From Stutzerimonas stutzeri (GTDB lineage Bacteria; Pseudomonadota; Gammaproteobacteria; Pseudomonadales; Pseudomonadaceae), in assembly GCF_024451105.1 (NCBI RefSeq), contig NZ_JANGEY010000002.1, forward strand, positions 1-64,000: 64,000 nucleotides of DNA. Direction: 5' to 3'. The translations under genes and the position numbers were made by a program. The notes beneath the pieces are model-generated. The model was given only the letters and a program-made list of their open reading frames with translations. It had not been told where the DNA came from and ran no database searches. This document shows positions 48,815 to 58,738 of this stretch, in pieces. How positions within the stretch are numbered: the first letter of the stretch is position 1; each line of letters begins with the position of its first letter.

Positions 48815-49087
48815 TCAGTTCACGGCATCCTTGAGGGCCTTGCCGGCCTTGAAGCCGGGGATCTTGGCCGCTTCGATCTCGATCGGCTTGCCGGTCTGCG
48901 GGTTGCGACCGGTGCGGGCGGCGCGCTCCTTCACGGCGAAGGTGCCGAAGCCGACCAGAACTACGGAGTCGCCTTCCTTCAGGGCACCGGTGATGGAGTC
49001 GATCACCGCATCCAGCGCGCGGCCGGCAACAGCTTTCGGGATATCAGCAGATGCGGCAATGGCATCGATCAGTTCCGACTTGTTCAC
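48815..49087 (-). CDS. hupB: DNA-binding protein HU-beta
   Basis: Nucleoid protein of 90 residues that bends DNA as a dimer. It begins [19 protein letters not shown] and carries the DNA-binding arm signature [20 protein letters not shown]. Length and residues are standard. It lies downstream of lon, as in E. coli, and has its own strong promoter. Confidence 0.97.
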   Translation of the reverse strand: MNKSELIDAIAASADIPKAVAGRALDAVIDSITGALKEGDSVVLVGFGTFAVKERAARTGRNPQTGKPIEIEAAKIPGFKAGKALKDAVN

Positions 49088-49188
49088 TCTAAGTCCCCTT
49101 GATTCCTGTTGAGTTCGTACTTCGTATCTTGGCTGGTTACAGCAAATATCAGGTGTGCCGTTAAGCTTGCCGACATGCGAGGAGGCGC

Positions 49189-49218
49189 TTTATATCAAGC
49201 GCCCGAAAAGAGTGTCAA
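49189..49218 (-). promoter_or_regulatory. Strong hupB promoter
   Basis: The minus strand shows a perfect TTGACA (49218-49213), an 18-base spacer and TATAAA (49194-49189) preceded by TGA, giving an extended -10. It begins 14 bases after the lon stop codon and gives a leader of about 95 bases. Confidence 0.8.
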
Positions 49219-49231
49219 GGAAGCCCCGTGA

Positions 49232-51628
49232 CTAGTGCGTGCTGATGCGCTCCTTGGCCTCTGCCTCGCGCTTGTCATCGCCCGCCACCCGCTCGGGGGC
49301 CGCGTCCGACAAGGGCTCGGGCTTGTATTGCAGCGCAATCTGCAGGACCTCGTCAATCCACTTGACCGGTTTGATCTGCAGGTCGGCCTTGATGTTCTCG
49401 GGAATTTCCTTGAGATCGCGAACATTCTCTTCCGGAATGATCACTGTGGTAATACCGCCGCGATGCGCCGCCAGCAGCTTTTCCTTCAGGCCACCGATGG
49501 CCAGCACCTGACCGCGCAGAGTGATCTCCCCGGTCATCGCCACGTCGGCGCGCACCGGAATGCCGCTGACCGCCGAAACCAGCGCCGTACACATGCCGAT
49601 GCCGGCGCTCGGACCGTCCTTGGGCGTGGCCCCCTCGGGCACGTGGATATGGATGTCACGCTTCTCGTGGAAGTCCGGGGCGATGCCCAGGCTCCTGGCC
49701 CGGCTGCGCACCACGGTCAGCGCCGCAGTGATCGACTCGCCCATCACGTCGCCCAACGAGCCGGTCTTGATCAGTTGCCCCTTGCCGGGCACGACAGCCG
49801 CCTCGATGGTCAGCAGCTCACCGCCCACCTGGGTCCAAGCCAGACCGGTCACCTGACCGACCTGATCCTGCAGCTCGGCCTTGCCGAAGCGGAACTTCTT
49901 CACGCCCAGATAGTGCTCCAGATCGTCCGGGGCGACGGTGACGTGGAAGCTCCTCTCCCGGGCATGCTCCTTGACCACCTTGCGGCACACTTTGGCGATC
50001 TCGCGCTCCAGGCTGCGCACCCCGGCCTCGCGGGTATAGAAGCGGATGATATCGCGCAGGGCGTCCTCCTCCACGCTCAGCTCGCTCTTCTTCAGGCCGT
50101 TGGCGGCAGCCTGCTTGGGCACCAGGTACTTGGTGGCGATGCTGATCTTCTCCGCCTCGGTGTAGCCCGGCAGTCGGATCACCTCCATGCGGTCGAGCAG
50201 TGGCGCCGGAATGTTCATCGAGTTGGCGGTGCACAGGAACATCACGTTGGACAGGTCGTAGTCGACCTCCAGGTAGTGATCGTTGAAGTTGTGGTTCTGC
50301 TCCGGATCGAGCACCTCGAGCAGTGCCGAGGCCGGGTCGCCGCGCATGTCGCTGCCCAGCTTGTCGATCTCGTCGAGCAGGAACAGCGGGTTGCGCACGC
50401 CGACCTTGGTCATCTTCTGGATCAGCCGACCCGGCATGGAACCGATGTAGGTGCGGCGATGGCCACGGATCTCGGCCTCGTCACGCACACCGCCCAGGGC
50501 CATGCGCACATACTTGCGATTGGTGGCGCGGGCGATCGACTCGGCCAGCGAGGTCTTGCCCACCCCGGGCGGACCGACCAGACAGAGCACCGGCCCCTTG
50601 AGCTTCTTGACCCGCTTCTGCACGGCGAGGAACTCGAGGATGCGCTCCTTGACCTCCTCCAGGCCGTAGTGGTCGGCATCGAGGATCTCCTCGGCGCGCT
50701 TGAGGTCCAGACGCACCTTGCTCTCGGCCTGCCAGGGCACGTTGGTCAGCCACTCGATGTAGGAGCGCACCACGGTGGCCTCGGCCGACATCGGCGACAT
50801 CTGCTTGAGCTTGTTGAGCTCGGCGTTGGCCTTCTGCAGGGCCTCCGGAGTCATACCGGCCTTGTCGATGCGCTTCTTCAGCTCGTCGACCTCGCTGTGG
50901 CCCTCCTCGCCCTCGCCGAGCTCCTTCTGGATGGCCTTCATCTGCTCGTTGAGATAGTACTCGCGCTGGCTCCGCTCCATCTGCTTCTTGACCCGCCCGC
51001 GGATACGCTTTTCCACCTGCAGCAGGTCGATTTCGGCATCCAGCAGGCCGAGCACGTGCTCGATGCGCGCGGCGAGATCGGTGATCTCGAGGATCTCCTG
51101 CTTCTGCTCGATGCGCAGGGCCATGTGCGCGGCCATGGTGTCGACCAGCCGTGCCGGATCGTCGATGCCCGACAGCGAGCCGAGCACCTCGGCCGGCACC
51201 TTCTTGCCCAGCTGCACGTACTGCTCGAACTGACCGAGCAGGCTGCGGCAGAACACCTCGGCCTCACGGGCCGGCACGCTGCCCTCCTCGACCAGCCGAA
51301 CCTCGGCGCGAGCATGGCTGCCGGCATCGACGAAGCGTTCGACCGCACCGCGCTGTCCACCCTCGACCAACACCTTGACCGTGCCGTCGGGCAGCTTGAG
51401 CAGCTGCAGCACGCTGGCCAGGGTGCCCATGCGGTACAGGGCGTCCGCCGCAGGATCGTCGTCGGCCGGATTCTTCTGGGCCAGCAACAGGATCTGCTTG
51501 TCGGCGCCCATGGCCGCCTCGAGCGCCTCTATGGACTTTTCGCGACCGACGAAAAGCGGGATGACCATGTGCGGATAGACCACCACATCGCGCAATGGCA
51601 AAAGGGGCAACTCGATGCTCGCGTTCAT
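49232..51628 (-). CDS. lon: ATP-dependent protease Lon
   Basis: Cytoplasmic AAA+ serine protease of 798 residues. It has the LonN substrate-binding domain ([20 protein letters not shown]), a coiled-coil region, the ATPase with Walker [21 protein letters not shown] and Walker [17 protein letters not shown], and the Ser-Lys protease domain with catalytic Ser in [15 protein letters not shown] and Lys further on in [16 protein letters not shown] start at [10 protein letters not shown]. An ATG at 51679 is in frame, but it coincides with the expected start point of the heat-shock promoter, which favours the shorter form. Confidence 0.96.
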   Translation of the reverse strand: MNASIELPLLPLRDVVVYPHMVIPLFVGREKSIEALEAAMGADKQILLLAQKNPADDDPAADALYRMGTLASVLQLLKLPDGTVKVLVEGGQRGAVERFVDAGSHARAEVRLVEEGSVPAREAEVFCRSLLGQFEQYVQLGKKVPAEVLGSLSGIDDPARLVDTMAAHMALRIEQKQEILEITDLAARIEHVLGLLDAEIDLLQVEKRIRGRVKKQMERSQREYYLNEQMKAIQKELGEGEEGHSEVDELKKRIDKAGMTPEALQKANAELNKLKQMSPMSAEATVVRSYIEWLTNVPWQAESKVRLDLKRAEEILDADHYGLEEVKERILEFLAVQKRVKKLKGPVLCLVGPPGVGKTSLAESIARATNRKYVRMALGGVRDEAEIRGHRRTYIGSMPGRLIQKMTKVGVRNPLFLLDEIDKLGSDMRGDPASALLEVLDPEQNHNFNDHYLEVDYDLSNVMFLCTANSMNIPAPLLDRMEVIRLPGYTEAEKISIATKYLVPKQAAANGLKKSELSVEEDALRDIIRFYTREAGVRSLEREIAKVCRKVVKEHARERSFHVTVAPDDLEHYLGVKKFRFGKAELQDQVGQVTGLAWTQVGGELLTIEAAVVPGKGQLIKTGSLGDVMGESITAALTVVRSRARSLGIAPDFHEKRDIHIHVPEGATPKDGPSAGIGMCTALVSAVSGIPVRADVAMTGEITLRGQVLAIGGLKEKLLAAHRGGITTVIIPEENVRDLKEIPENIKADLQIKPVKWIDEVLQIALQYKPEPLSDAAPERVAGDDKREAEAKERISTH

Positions 51629-51686
51629 GCTTTCGACTCTTGCTAGGCCCGACTGCGGAAACTCACGGGCGTTGGACATGGCTTCA

Positions 51687-51715
51687 AGATGGGGGGGGCG
51701 CGGGGAAAAAACAAG
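51687..51715 (-). promoter_or_regulatory. Candidate sigma-32 (RpoH) promoter of lon
   Basis: On the minus strand CTTGTT (51715-51710), a 15-base spacer and CCCCATCT (51694-51687) match the heat-shock pattern CTTGAA / CCCCATnT, with a perfect downstream box. It lies between the clpX terminator and lon. Confidence 0.65.
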
Positions 51716-51738
51716 CTCTTGCAGCGCACAGGAACAAC

Positions 51739-51760
51739 AAAGGGGCCCGCAGGCCCCTTT
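51739..51760 (-). terminator. clpX terminator
   Basis: Nine-base stem AAAGGGGCC (51739-51747) with GGCCCCTTT (51752-51760) and a four-base loop, about 10 bases after the clpX stop. It separates clpX from the lon promoter. Confidence 0.65.
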
Positions 51761-51768
51761 GGAGATGC

Positions 51769-53049
<1,281 letters not shown>

Positions 53050-53081
53050 TCGATCAATCCAATCCGGTAGGCATGAACACA

Positions 53082-53116
53082 AGATGAAGACAATCGCGGG
53101 CTTTTTCAAGCCCGCG
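53082..53116 (-). promoter_or_regulatory. Candidate sigma-32 promoter of clpX with its -35 inside a hairpin
   Basis: On the minus strand CTTGAA (53110-53105), a 15-base spacer and CTTCATCT (53089-53082) resemble CTTGAA / CCCCATnT. The -35 box overlaps a 9-base inverted repeat (53095-53103 with 53108-53116). In a clpP-clpX read-through RNA the repeat could form a hairpin, with no T run after it. Confidence 0.5.
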
Positions 53117-53157
53117 ACATGGCCGGAAACATCCCGGCCGAAGACAGCTGGAGGGAC

Positions 53158-53796
53158 TCAGGCGGGCAGCTGGCGCTTGGTCAGCACCTTGTCGATCAGC
53201 CGGTAGTTGACCGCTTCCTCGCCGCTCATGAAGTTGTCGCGGTCGGTATCACGGGCGATCACGTCGATCGGCTGACCGGTGTGCGCCGCGAGGATACGGT
53301 TCAGGCGCTCACGGATGGTGAGAATCTCGCGCGCGTGGATCTCGATGTCCGAGGCCTGCCCCTGGAAGCCGCCGAGCGGCTGGTGGATCATCATCCGCGA
53401 GTGCGGCAGGCAGTAGCGCTTGCCGGCGGCGCCACCAGCCAGCAGCAGGGCGCCCATGCTGCAGGCCTGACCGATGCAGATGGTCGACACGTCCGGCTTG
53501 ATGAACTGCATGGTGTCGTAGATCGACATGCCAGCGGTCACCGAGCCCCCCGGCGAATTGATGTACAGGTGGATATCCTTGTCGGGGTTCTCCGCCTCGA
53601 GGAACAGCAGCTGCGCCACCACCAGGTTGGCCATATAGTCCTCGACCGGGCCGACCAGGAAGATCACCCGCTCCTTGAGCAGGCGCGAGTAGATGTCGTA
53701 GGCACGCTCGCCGCGCGCCGACTGCTCGATCACCATGGGCACCAGGCCGCCAGCGGCCTGCACGTCGAGCTGCGAATCGAAAGAATTGCGGAACAT
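53158..53796 (-). CDS. clpP: ATP-dependent Clp protease proteolytic subunit ClpP
   Basis: Tetradecameric serine protease used by ClpA and ClpX. The 212 residues have an N-terminal propeptide, [20 protein letters not shown], the catalytic Ser in [16 protein letters not shown], the catalytic His in [14 protein letters not shown] and the Asp in DTDRDNFMS. The order tig-clpP-clpX-lon is the standard gammaproteobacterial one. Confidence 0.97.
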   Translation of the reverse strand: MFRNSFDSQLDVQAAGGLVPMVIEQSARGERAYDIYSRLLKERVIFLVGPVEDYMANLVVAQLLFLEAENPDKDIHLYINSPGGSVTAGMSIYDTMQFIKPDVSTICIGQACSMGALLLAGGAAGKRYCLPHSRMMIHQPLGGFQGQASDIEIHAREILTIRERLNRILAAHTGQPIDVIARDTDRDNFMSGEEAVNYRLIDKVLTKRQLPA

Positions 53797-53830
53797 TCCC
53801 GGTCACTCCCTATAAGACATGTCCATACGC

Positions 53831-53859
53831 ACATAAGCCAGCGCGAGGCTGGCTTATGT
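53831..53859 (-). other. tig-clpP intergenic hairpin
   Basis: A 12-base perfect inverted repeat (53831-53842 with 53848-53859) with a five-base loop lies between tig and clpP. There is no T run, so it may be an RNA-processing or stability element instead of a terminator. Confidence 0.45.
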
Positions 53860-53884
53860 AGGACTCTAACAAGTGCAGAGGTCT

Positions 53885-55195
53885 TTATTCGCCCTTCGGA
53901 GCTTCCGCCGGCTTGACCGCTTCCTCGTAGGAGACCTGCTTGTCGGTAACATTGGCCTTTTGCAGGACAGTATCCACGACTTGTTCTTCCAGAACAACCG
54001 AACGGACCTCGTCCAGCTGCTGGGGGTTCTTGTAGTACCAGGCCACGACCTGCTCCGGCTCCTGGTAGGCCGAGGCCATTTCCTCGATCAGCTCACGGAC
54101 GCGAGCTTCGTCCGGCTTGATCTCGAATTGCTTGACGACTTCGGCGACGATCAGCCCCAGAGCGACGCGGCGCTTGGCCTGCTCCTCGAACAGCTCGGCC
54201 GGCAGTTGCTCGGGCTTGATGCTGCCACCAAACTGCTGGACAGCCTGCACGCGCAGACGGTTCACCTCGTTGCCGATCAGCGCCTTCGGCACCTCGACCG
54301 GGTTGCCGGCCTGCAGGCCTTCCATCACCTGGTTCTTGACCTTGGACTTGATGGCCTGACGCAGCTCGCGCTCCATGTTCTTGCGCACCTCGGCGCGGAA
54401 ACCGTCGACGCCGCCTTCCTTGACACCGAACAGGGCGAAGAACTCCTCGTTCAGCTCCGGCAGCTTCGGCTCGGCCACGCTGTTGACGGTCACGGCGAAC
54501 TCGGCGGCCTTGCCGGCCAGATCCAGGTTCTGGTAATCCTCGGGGAAGGTCACGCTCAGCACGCGCTCTTCGCCGGCCTTGGCGCCGACCAGACCATCCT
54601 CGAAGCCCGGGATCATGCGGCCCGAGCCCAGCACCAGCAGGGTACCCTTGGCGCTGCCGCCGGCGAAGGCTTCGCCGTCGATCTTGCCGACGAAGTCGAT
54701 GTTCAGCTGGTCGCCGTCCTGCGCCGCACGCTCGACCACCTCGAAGCGGGTATTCTGCTTGCGCAGGATCTCGAGCATGTTGTCGACGTCGACCTCGGCC
54801 ACCTCGGCCTGCGGACGCTCGACAGCGATGGACTCGAAGCCGCCCACCTGAAATTCCGGGAACACCTCGAAGGTGGCGACGTACTCCAGCGCCTGGCCCT
54901 TCTCGAACACCTTCGGCTCGACGGACGGGGAGCCGGCCGGATTGAGCTTCTCCTGCACCACAGCCTCGTAGAAGGTAGCCTGGATCAGGTCACCCAGCGC
55001 CTCCTGACGGGCGGAGTCCTCGTAACGCTGACGGATGATGCTCATCGGCACCTTGCCGGGACGGAAGCCGGGAATCTTGGCGCGACGGGCGGTCTGCTGC
55101 AGACGCTTGTTGACTTCGTTCTCGATGCGCTCGGCAGGCACACCTACGGTCATGCGACGCTCGAGAGCGGAAGTGGCTTCAACAGAAACTTGCAT
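53885..55195 (-). CDS. tig: Trigger factor
   Basis: Ribosome-bound chaperone and prolyl isomerase. The 436 residues have the ribosome-binding domain with signature [16 protein letters not shown] (about residues 43-58), the FKBP-type PPIase domain ([20 protein letters not shown]) and the helical C-terminal domain. I start at [15 protein letters not shown]; a start six codons earlier is in frame but not conserved. It begins the tig-clpP-clpX group. Confidence 0.97.
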   Translation of the reverse strand: MQVSVEATSALERRMTVGVPAERIENEVNKRLQQTARRAKIPGFRPGKVPMSIIRQRYEDSARQEALGDLIQATFYEAVVQEKLNPAGSPSVEPKVFEKGQALEYVATFEVFPEFQVGGFESIAVERPQAEVAEVDVDNMLEILRKQNTRFEVVERAAQDGDQLNIDFVGKIDGEAFAGGSAKGTLLVLGSGRMIPGFEDGLVGAKAGEERVLSVTFPEDYQNLDLAGKAAEFAVTVNSVAEPKLPELNEEFFALFGVKEGGVDGFRAEVRKNMERELRQAIKSKVKNQVMEGLQAGNPVEVPKALIGNEVNRLRVQAVQQFGGSIKPEQLPAELFEEQAKRRVALGLIVAEVVKQFEIKPDEARVRELIEEMASAYQEPEQVVAWYYKNPQQLDEVRSVVLEEQVVDTVLQKANVTDKQVSYEEAVKPAEAPKGE

Positions 55196-55254
55196 GGGTA
55201 ATCCTCGTTGCACAGACGAAAGCCGGCCCTACCGGCCCCAGAAACAGGGCATGC

Positions 55255-55283
55255 ATTCTATTAGGTGATTTCGCAGAAGTCAT
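55255..55283 (-). promoter_or_regulatory. Probable tig promoter
   Basis: The minus strand shows ATGACT (55283-55278), a 17-base spacer and TAGAAT (55260-55255), about 60 bases before the tig start. Confidence 0.5.
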
Positions 55284-55403
55284 CCGCCGAGCGACAGAAA
55301 AGGCACCGTGCCACCGAACCCCGGAAAGCGACAAAAGGCCCATCGGTGCGGCTGCGCAGACCGCTGGAGACTCCCCCGAAGGGCATGGCAGGGCTGACGA
55401 GAA

Positions 55404-55488
55404 TGGTGCGGACGGAGAGACTCGAACTCTCACACCTTGCGGCACTGGAACCTAAATCCAGCGTGTCTACCAATTTCACCACGTCCGC
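55404..55488 (-). tRNA. tRNA-Leu (TAG)
   Basis: The 85 bases include a class II variable arm. Acceptor is GCGGACG/CGTCCGC, anticodon stem CTGGA/TCCAG with loop TTTAGGT (anticodon TAG), T-arm GAGAGTTCGAGTCTCTC and encoded CCA. It is the last of three tRNAs read leftward. Confidence 0.95.
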
Positions 55489-55539
55489 ATGACGGGAGCA
55501 GAAACGAAAACGCCAGGCTAGGCCTGGCGCTTCGGAATA

Positions 55540-55616
55540 TGGGGTGGACGATGGGAATCGAACCCACGACACCAGGAGCCACAATCCTGTGCTCTACCAA
55601 CTGAGCTACGCCCACC
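55540..55616 (-). tRNA. tRNA-His (GTG)
   Basis: The 77 bases include the extra 5' G typical of tRNA-His, paired with the discriminator C. Anticodon stem CAGGA/TCCTG with loop TTGTGGC gives anticodon GTG. CCA is encoded. Confidence 0.96.
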
Positions 55617-55645
55617 ATATTGCATCGCTTTACCATGCCGCCGAA

Positions 55646-55722
55646 TGGCGCGCCCGGCAGGACTCGAACCTGCGACCATCCGCTTAGAAGGCGGATGCTC
55701 TATCCAGCTGAGCTACGGGCGC
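55646..55722 (-). tRNA. tRNA-Arg (TCT)
   Basis: The 77 bases have acceptor GCGCCCG/CGGGCGC, anticodon stem TCCGC/GCGGA with loop CTTCTAA (anticodon TCT, reading AGA/AGG) and encoded CCA. It is first in the three-tRNA transcript. Confidence 0.96.
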
Positions 55723-55839
55723 GTTGTGGCGGCAACCCTCCAGCAGGATCCGAAGAAGCCTCAAGACCTCTCCAGGGCGTCTAACCACCGGACCAGCCAT
55801 CAGCTTCTCGCGACCGGCCGTGCTTGGTAAGCGGGGCAC

Positions 55840-55868
55840 ATGTTATCCATGCGACTCCCCCTCGTCAA
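55840..55868 (-). promoter_or_regulatory. Promoter of the tRNA-Arg-His-Leu operon
   Basis: The minus strand shows TTGACG (55868-55863), a 17-base spacer and TAACAT (55845-55840), preceded by an A-rich stretch that could act as an UP element. It lies about 118 bases before tRNA-Arg. Confidence 0.65.
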
Positions 55869-55931
55869 CGGTTTTTTTGAAAATTTTCAAACACATAGGT
55901 GCGCCCGGAGGGTTTTGCGGCGCGGCTGCCT

Positions 55932-55959
55932 TTGCCCAACCGCCGCCCCATGCGAGAAT
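55932..55959 (+). promoter_or_regulatory. Candidate folD promoter
   Basis: TTGCCC (55932-55937), a 16-base spacer and GAGAAT (55954-55959), about 40 bases before folD, divergent from the tRNA promoter. Confidence 0.4.
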
Positions 55960-56000
55960 AGCCCACCTTTTTCACTGACTCTCACGGTTCTCCCAGCGTC

Positions 56001-56855
56001 ATGACCGCACAACTGATCGACGGCAAAGCCATCGCCGCCCGCCTCCGCCAACAGATTGCCCAGCGTGTGGCCGAGCGTCGCCAGCAAGACCTGCGCATCC
56101 CCGGACTGGCCGTCATCCTGGTCGGCAGCGACCCGGCCTCCCAGGTGTACGTCGCCCACAAGCGCAAGGACTGCGAGGAAGTGGGCTTCATCTCTCGCGC
56201 CTACGACCTGGACGCCAGCACCGGACAGGCGGAGCTGCTCGAACTGATCGACACCCTCAACGCCGACTCGACGGTCGACGGCATCCTGGTCCAGCTGCCG
56301 CTGCCCCCGCACCTGGACGCCTCGCAACTGCTCGAGCGCATCAGCCCGGACAAGGACGTCGACGGCTTCCATCCGTTCAACATCGGCCGCCTGGCCCAGC
56401 GCATGCCGGTACTGCAGCCGTGCACGCCGAAAGGCATCATGACCCTGCTCAGGAGCACCGGCGTCGACCTGCACGGCCAGCACGCCGTAGTGGTCGGCGC
56501 CTCCAACATCGTTGGCCGCCCGATGGCTCTCGAGCTGCTGCTGGCCGGCTGCACCACCACGGTGACCCATCGCTTCACCCGCGACCTGGCCAGCCACGTG
56601 CGCCAGGCCGACATCGTCGTGGTCGCTGTCGGCAAGCCGGGCCTGGTCAAGGGTGAGTGGATCAAGGAAGGCGCCATCGTCATCGACGTGGGCATCAATC
56701 GCCTGGCCGACGGCCGCCTGGTCGGCGACGTCGACTTCGCGGCGGCAGCCGCCCGCGCCGCCTGGATCACCCCGGTCCCCGGCGGCGTCGGCCCGATGAC
56801 CCGCGCCTGCCTGCTGGAAAACACCCTGTACGCGGCGGAAAAGCTGCACGACTGA
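56001..56855 (+). CDS. folD: Bifunctional methylenetetrahydrofolate dehydrogenase/cyclohydrolase FolD
   Basis: Interconverts 5,10-methylene- and 10-formyl-tetrahydrofolate. The 284 residues show the catalytic Lys in [17 protein letters not shown], the folate-site signature [13 protein letters not shown], the NADP loop [20 protein letters not shown] and the terminal [20 protein letters not shown]. It stands alone between a tRNA operon and a terminator shared with oprF. Confidence 0.97.
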   Translation: MTAQLIDGKAIAARLRQQIAQRVAERRQQDLRIPGLAVILVGSDPASQVYVAHKRKDCEEVGFISRAYDLDASTGQAELLELIDTLNADSTVDGILVQLPLPPHLDASQLLERISPDKDVDGFHPFNIGRLAQRMPVLQPCTPKGIMTLLRSTGVDLHGQHAVVVGASNIVGRPMALELLLAGCTTTVTHRFTRDLASHVRQADIVVVAVGKPGLVKGEWIKEGAIVIDVGINRLADGRLVGDVDFAAAAARAAWITPVPGGVGPMTRACLLENTLYAAEKLHD

Positions 56856-56907
56856 TCGGCGCCCGCCGACGGCACCACGACCGCCGCCGGCCGACTGCAC
56901 AGCCAAG

Positions 56908-56935
56908 AAAAAACCCGACCGAAGTCGGGTTTTTT
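56908..56935. terminator. Bidirectional terminator between folD and oprF
   Basis: A 12-base stem (56908-56919 with 56924-56935) with loop CGAA. It has A runs on the left and T runs on the right, so it reads as a terminator in both directions for the convergent genes. Confidence 0.88.
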
Positions 56936-56954
56936 CATGCTCAGACCACAGGCA

Positions 56955-57941
56955 TCAGCGCTGGATCTGGGCCTCCACTTCGGCTTCCACGCGACGGTTG
57001 ATCGCACGACCGGCCTCGGTCGCGTTGTCGGCCACCGGGCGGGATTCGCCATAGCCAACCGAGCTGACGCGCGAGGAGGACACGCCGTACTGGTTGACCA
57101 GCACTTCGCGCACGGCCGCCGCGCGGCGCTCGGACAGCTTCTGGTTGTAGGCATCGGTACCCACGGAGTCGGTGTGACCTTCCACGGTGGTGGTGGTCTG
57201 CGGGTACTGGTTCATGAACTCGGCCAGGTTCTGGATGTCGGCGAAGCTCTCCGGCTTGACCTGGGCCTTGTCGAAGTCGAACTTGACGTCCAGCTCGACG
57301 CGTACCACTTCCGGTACCGGCTGCTCGGCAACCGGAGCCGGCTGCTCGACCGGAGCGACGGCGACCGGAGCCGGGGCCGGAGCCGGACGGCTGCCGCCAC
57401 CGAAGTTCATGCCGACGCCGAAGCCAGCCATCCACTCGGTCTGCTCCTGATCCAGACCGTGCATCAGGTCCAGACCGGCCTTGAGCAGCACGTTCTCGGA
57501 AACGTAGTACTTCACGCCGCTGCCGACGGTAGCCAGGGTGCTCTTGTTCTGGCCGCGGGAGCTGGTATTGTCCAGCTCCTGATGGGCGAAACCGGCGGAG
57601 ACGTAGGGACGCAGGCTGCGCACGCCCGGAACGCCGAAGTGATAGGCGGCCTCGAGAGCGGTCAGATGGCCGTCGATGGCGCCGCCGTTGTTGGCGGCAT
57701 TGTCGCCCTCCAGGCTCTTGTACACACCATGGGACAGGTTCAGGGAGACGTCGTCGGTCAGGAAGTAGCCAACGCTGCCACCAAAGAGGTTGCCATTGGT
57801 GATGTCGTGTACGCTGTCGGCGAAGTAGCGCTTGCCGAACGCTTCCACCTCGACAGCACCCTGACCCTGGGCAAGTGCACCGATGGAGGAGGCGGCTACC
57901 AGAGAACCAATGACGACGCTCAAGGTGTTTTTCAGTTTCAT
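56955..57941 (-). CDS. oprF: Major outer-membrane porin OprF
   Basis: OmpA-family protein that anchors the outer membrane to peptidoglycan and forms non-specific channels. The 328 residues have a signal peptide (KNTLSVVIGSLVAASSIGAL), an eight-strand barrel (to about residue 180), a Pro/Ala/Val linker (SRPAPAPAPVAVAPVEQPAP) and an OmpA-C domain with TVEGHTDSVGTDAYNQKLSE and RAAAVREVLV. I find no cysteine at all, whereas P. aeruginosa OprF has four between barrel and OmpA domain. It follows sigX on the same strand. Confidence 0.96.
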   Translation of the reverse strand: MKLKNTLSVVIGSLVAASSIGALAQGQGAVEVEAFGKRYFADSVHDITNGNLFGGSVGYFLTDDVSLNLSHGVYKSLEGDNAANNGGAIDGHLTALEAAYHFGVPGVRSLRPYVSAGFAHQELDNTSSRGQNKSTLATVGSGVKYYVSENVLLKAGLDLMHGLDQEQTEWMAGFGVGMNFGGGSRPAPAPAPVAVAPVEQPAPVAEQPVPEVVRVELDVKFDFDKAQVKPESFADIQNLAEFMNQYPQTTTTVEGHTDSVGTDAYNQKLSERRAAAVREVLVNQYGVSSSRVSSVGYGESRPVADNATEAGRAINRRVEAEVEAQIQR

Positions 57942-58043
57942 CCGTTAAATCCCCAGCAAGATAATTTTCGGCTGCCCGGATATGACAGGCAGACGGACGG
58001 AAAGTTTAGCACGCATGCGAATCGGCCGAAATTTTCTCGAGCA
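57942..58043 (-). promoter_or_regulatory. sigX-oprF intergenic region, candidate oprF promoter
   Basis: The minus strand has an extended -10, TGCTAAACT, whose TAAACT box covers 58008-58003, with no good sigma-70 -35. In P. aeruginosa oprF is partly transcribed by SigX, so an ECF-type promoter is likely in this gap, but I cannot place it with confidence. GGGGAT lies near the oprF start. Confidence 0.35.
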
Positions 58044-58634
58044 TCACTCTGCGGCCGGATCGGCAAACTTGTCCCGCAGACGATCCAGCGCCCGCTTATA
58101 GCGCATCTTGGTGGCGCTCAGCCCCATGTGCATGATGTCGGCAATCTCCTGGAACTCCAGCTCGGCGACGAAGCGCAGAACGAGAATTTCCCGATCGATC
58201 GGATTGACGTGCACCAGCCAGCGGTCCAGACCGCCACGCTCCTCCAGCCTGGGCGCCCTCTCCTCCGAGGCCTCTTCCTGCGGATCGAGACTCAGCGCAT
58301 CGACCAGGCGACGCTTGCGCCGCTCCTTGCGATACTGGGTGATGCACTCGTTGTAGGTGATGCTGTACAGCCAGGTTTTGAACTTCGACTTGCCTTCGAA
58401 GTTCTTCAGCCCGTAAAGGACCTTGAGCATGACTTCCTGACAGACATCGTCGGCATCCCGCTCGTTGCCCAGATAGCGCGCACAGACATTGAACAAGGTG
58501 CGCTGGTAGCGGCGCATCAGCTCCTCGTAGGCCCGAGTGACATGGAACAGCTCGTCATGCGCGCGCTGCACCAGCTCCTCGTCGGTGAGCTGCTGCGGAT
58601 CGTAGCGCTGGGGCTGGGAGTGGGTTGTGTTCAA
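58044..58634 (-). CDS. sigX: ECF sigma factor SigX
   Basis: Extracytoplasmic-function sigma factor of 196 residues. Region 2 is seen in RYLGNERDADDVCQEVMLKV and FKTWLYSITYNECITQYRKE, region 4 in DREILVLRFVAELEFQEIAD followed by ATKMRYKRALDRLRDKF. In pseudomonads SigX controls oprF and membrane-fluidity and fatty-acid genes and responds to envelope stress, with CmpX affecting its activity. It lies between the cmpX operon and oprF, with no adjacent anti-sigma gene visible. Confidence 0.95.
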   Translation of the reverse strand: MNTTHSQPQRYDPQQLTDEELVQRAHDELFHVTRAYEELMRRYQRTLFNVCARYLGNERDADDVCQEVMLKVLYGLKNFEGKSKFKTWLYSITYNECITQYRKERRKRRLVDALSLDPQEEASEERAPRLEERGGLDRWLVHVNPIDREILVLRFVAELEFQEIADIMHMGLSATKMRYKRALDRLRDKFADPAAE

Positions 58635-58659
58635 GCGAGGCAGACCGGCCGCGATTCGG

Positions 58660-58692
58660 AAAAGGCAGCCTGAAACGCACGGACAGGCTGCC
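58660..58692 (-). terminator. Terminator after cmpX
   Basis: A 9-base stem GGCAGCCTG/CAGGCTGCC (58664-58672 with 58684-58692) is followed on the minus strand by TTTT. It lies between cmpX and sigX, only 26 bases from the sigX start. A possible extended -10 TGCTAGATT (its TAGATT box at 58711-58706) lies before it, so it could also attenuate sigX. Confidence 0.6.
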
Positions 58693-58738
58693 GGGATGAC
58701 CGGCTAATCTAGCAGAAAAGGCCGGACAAGGCGGCGCC

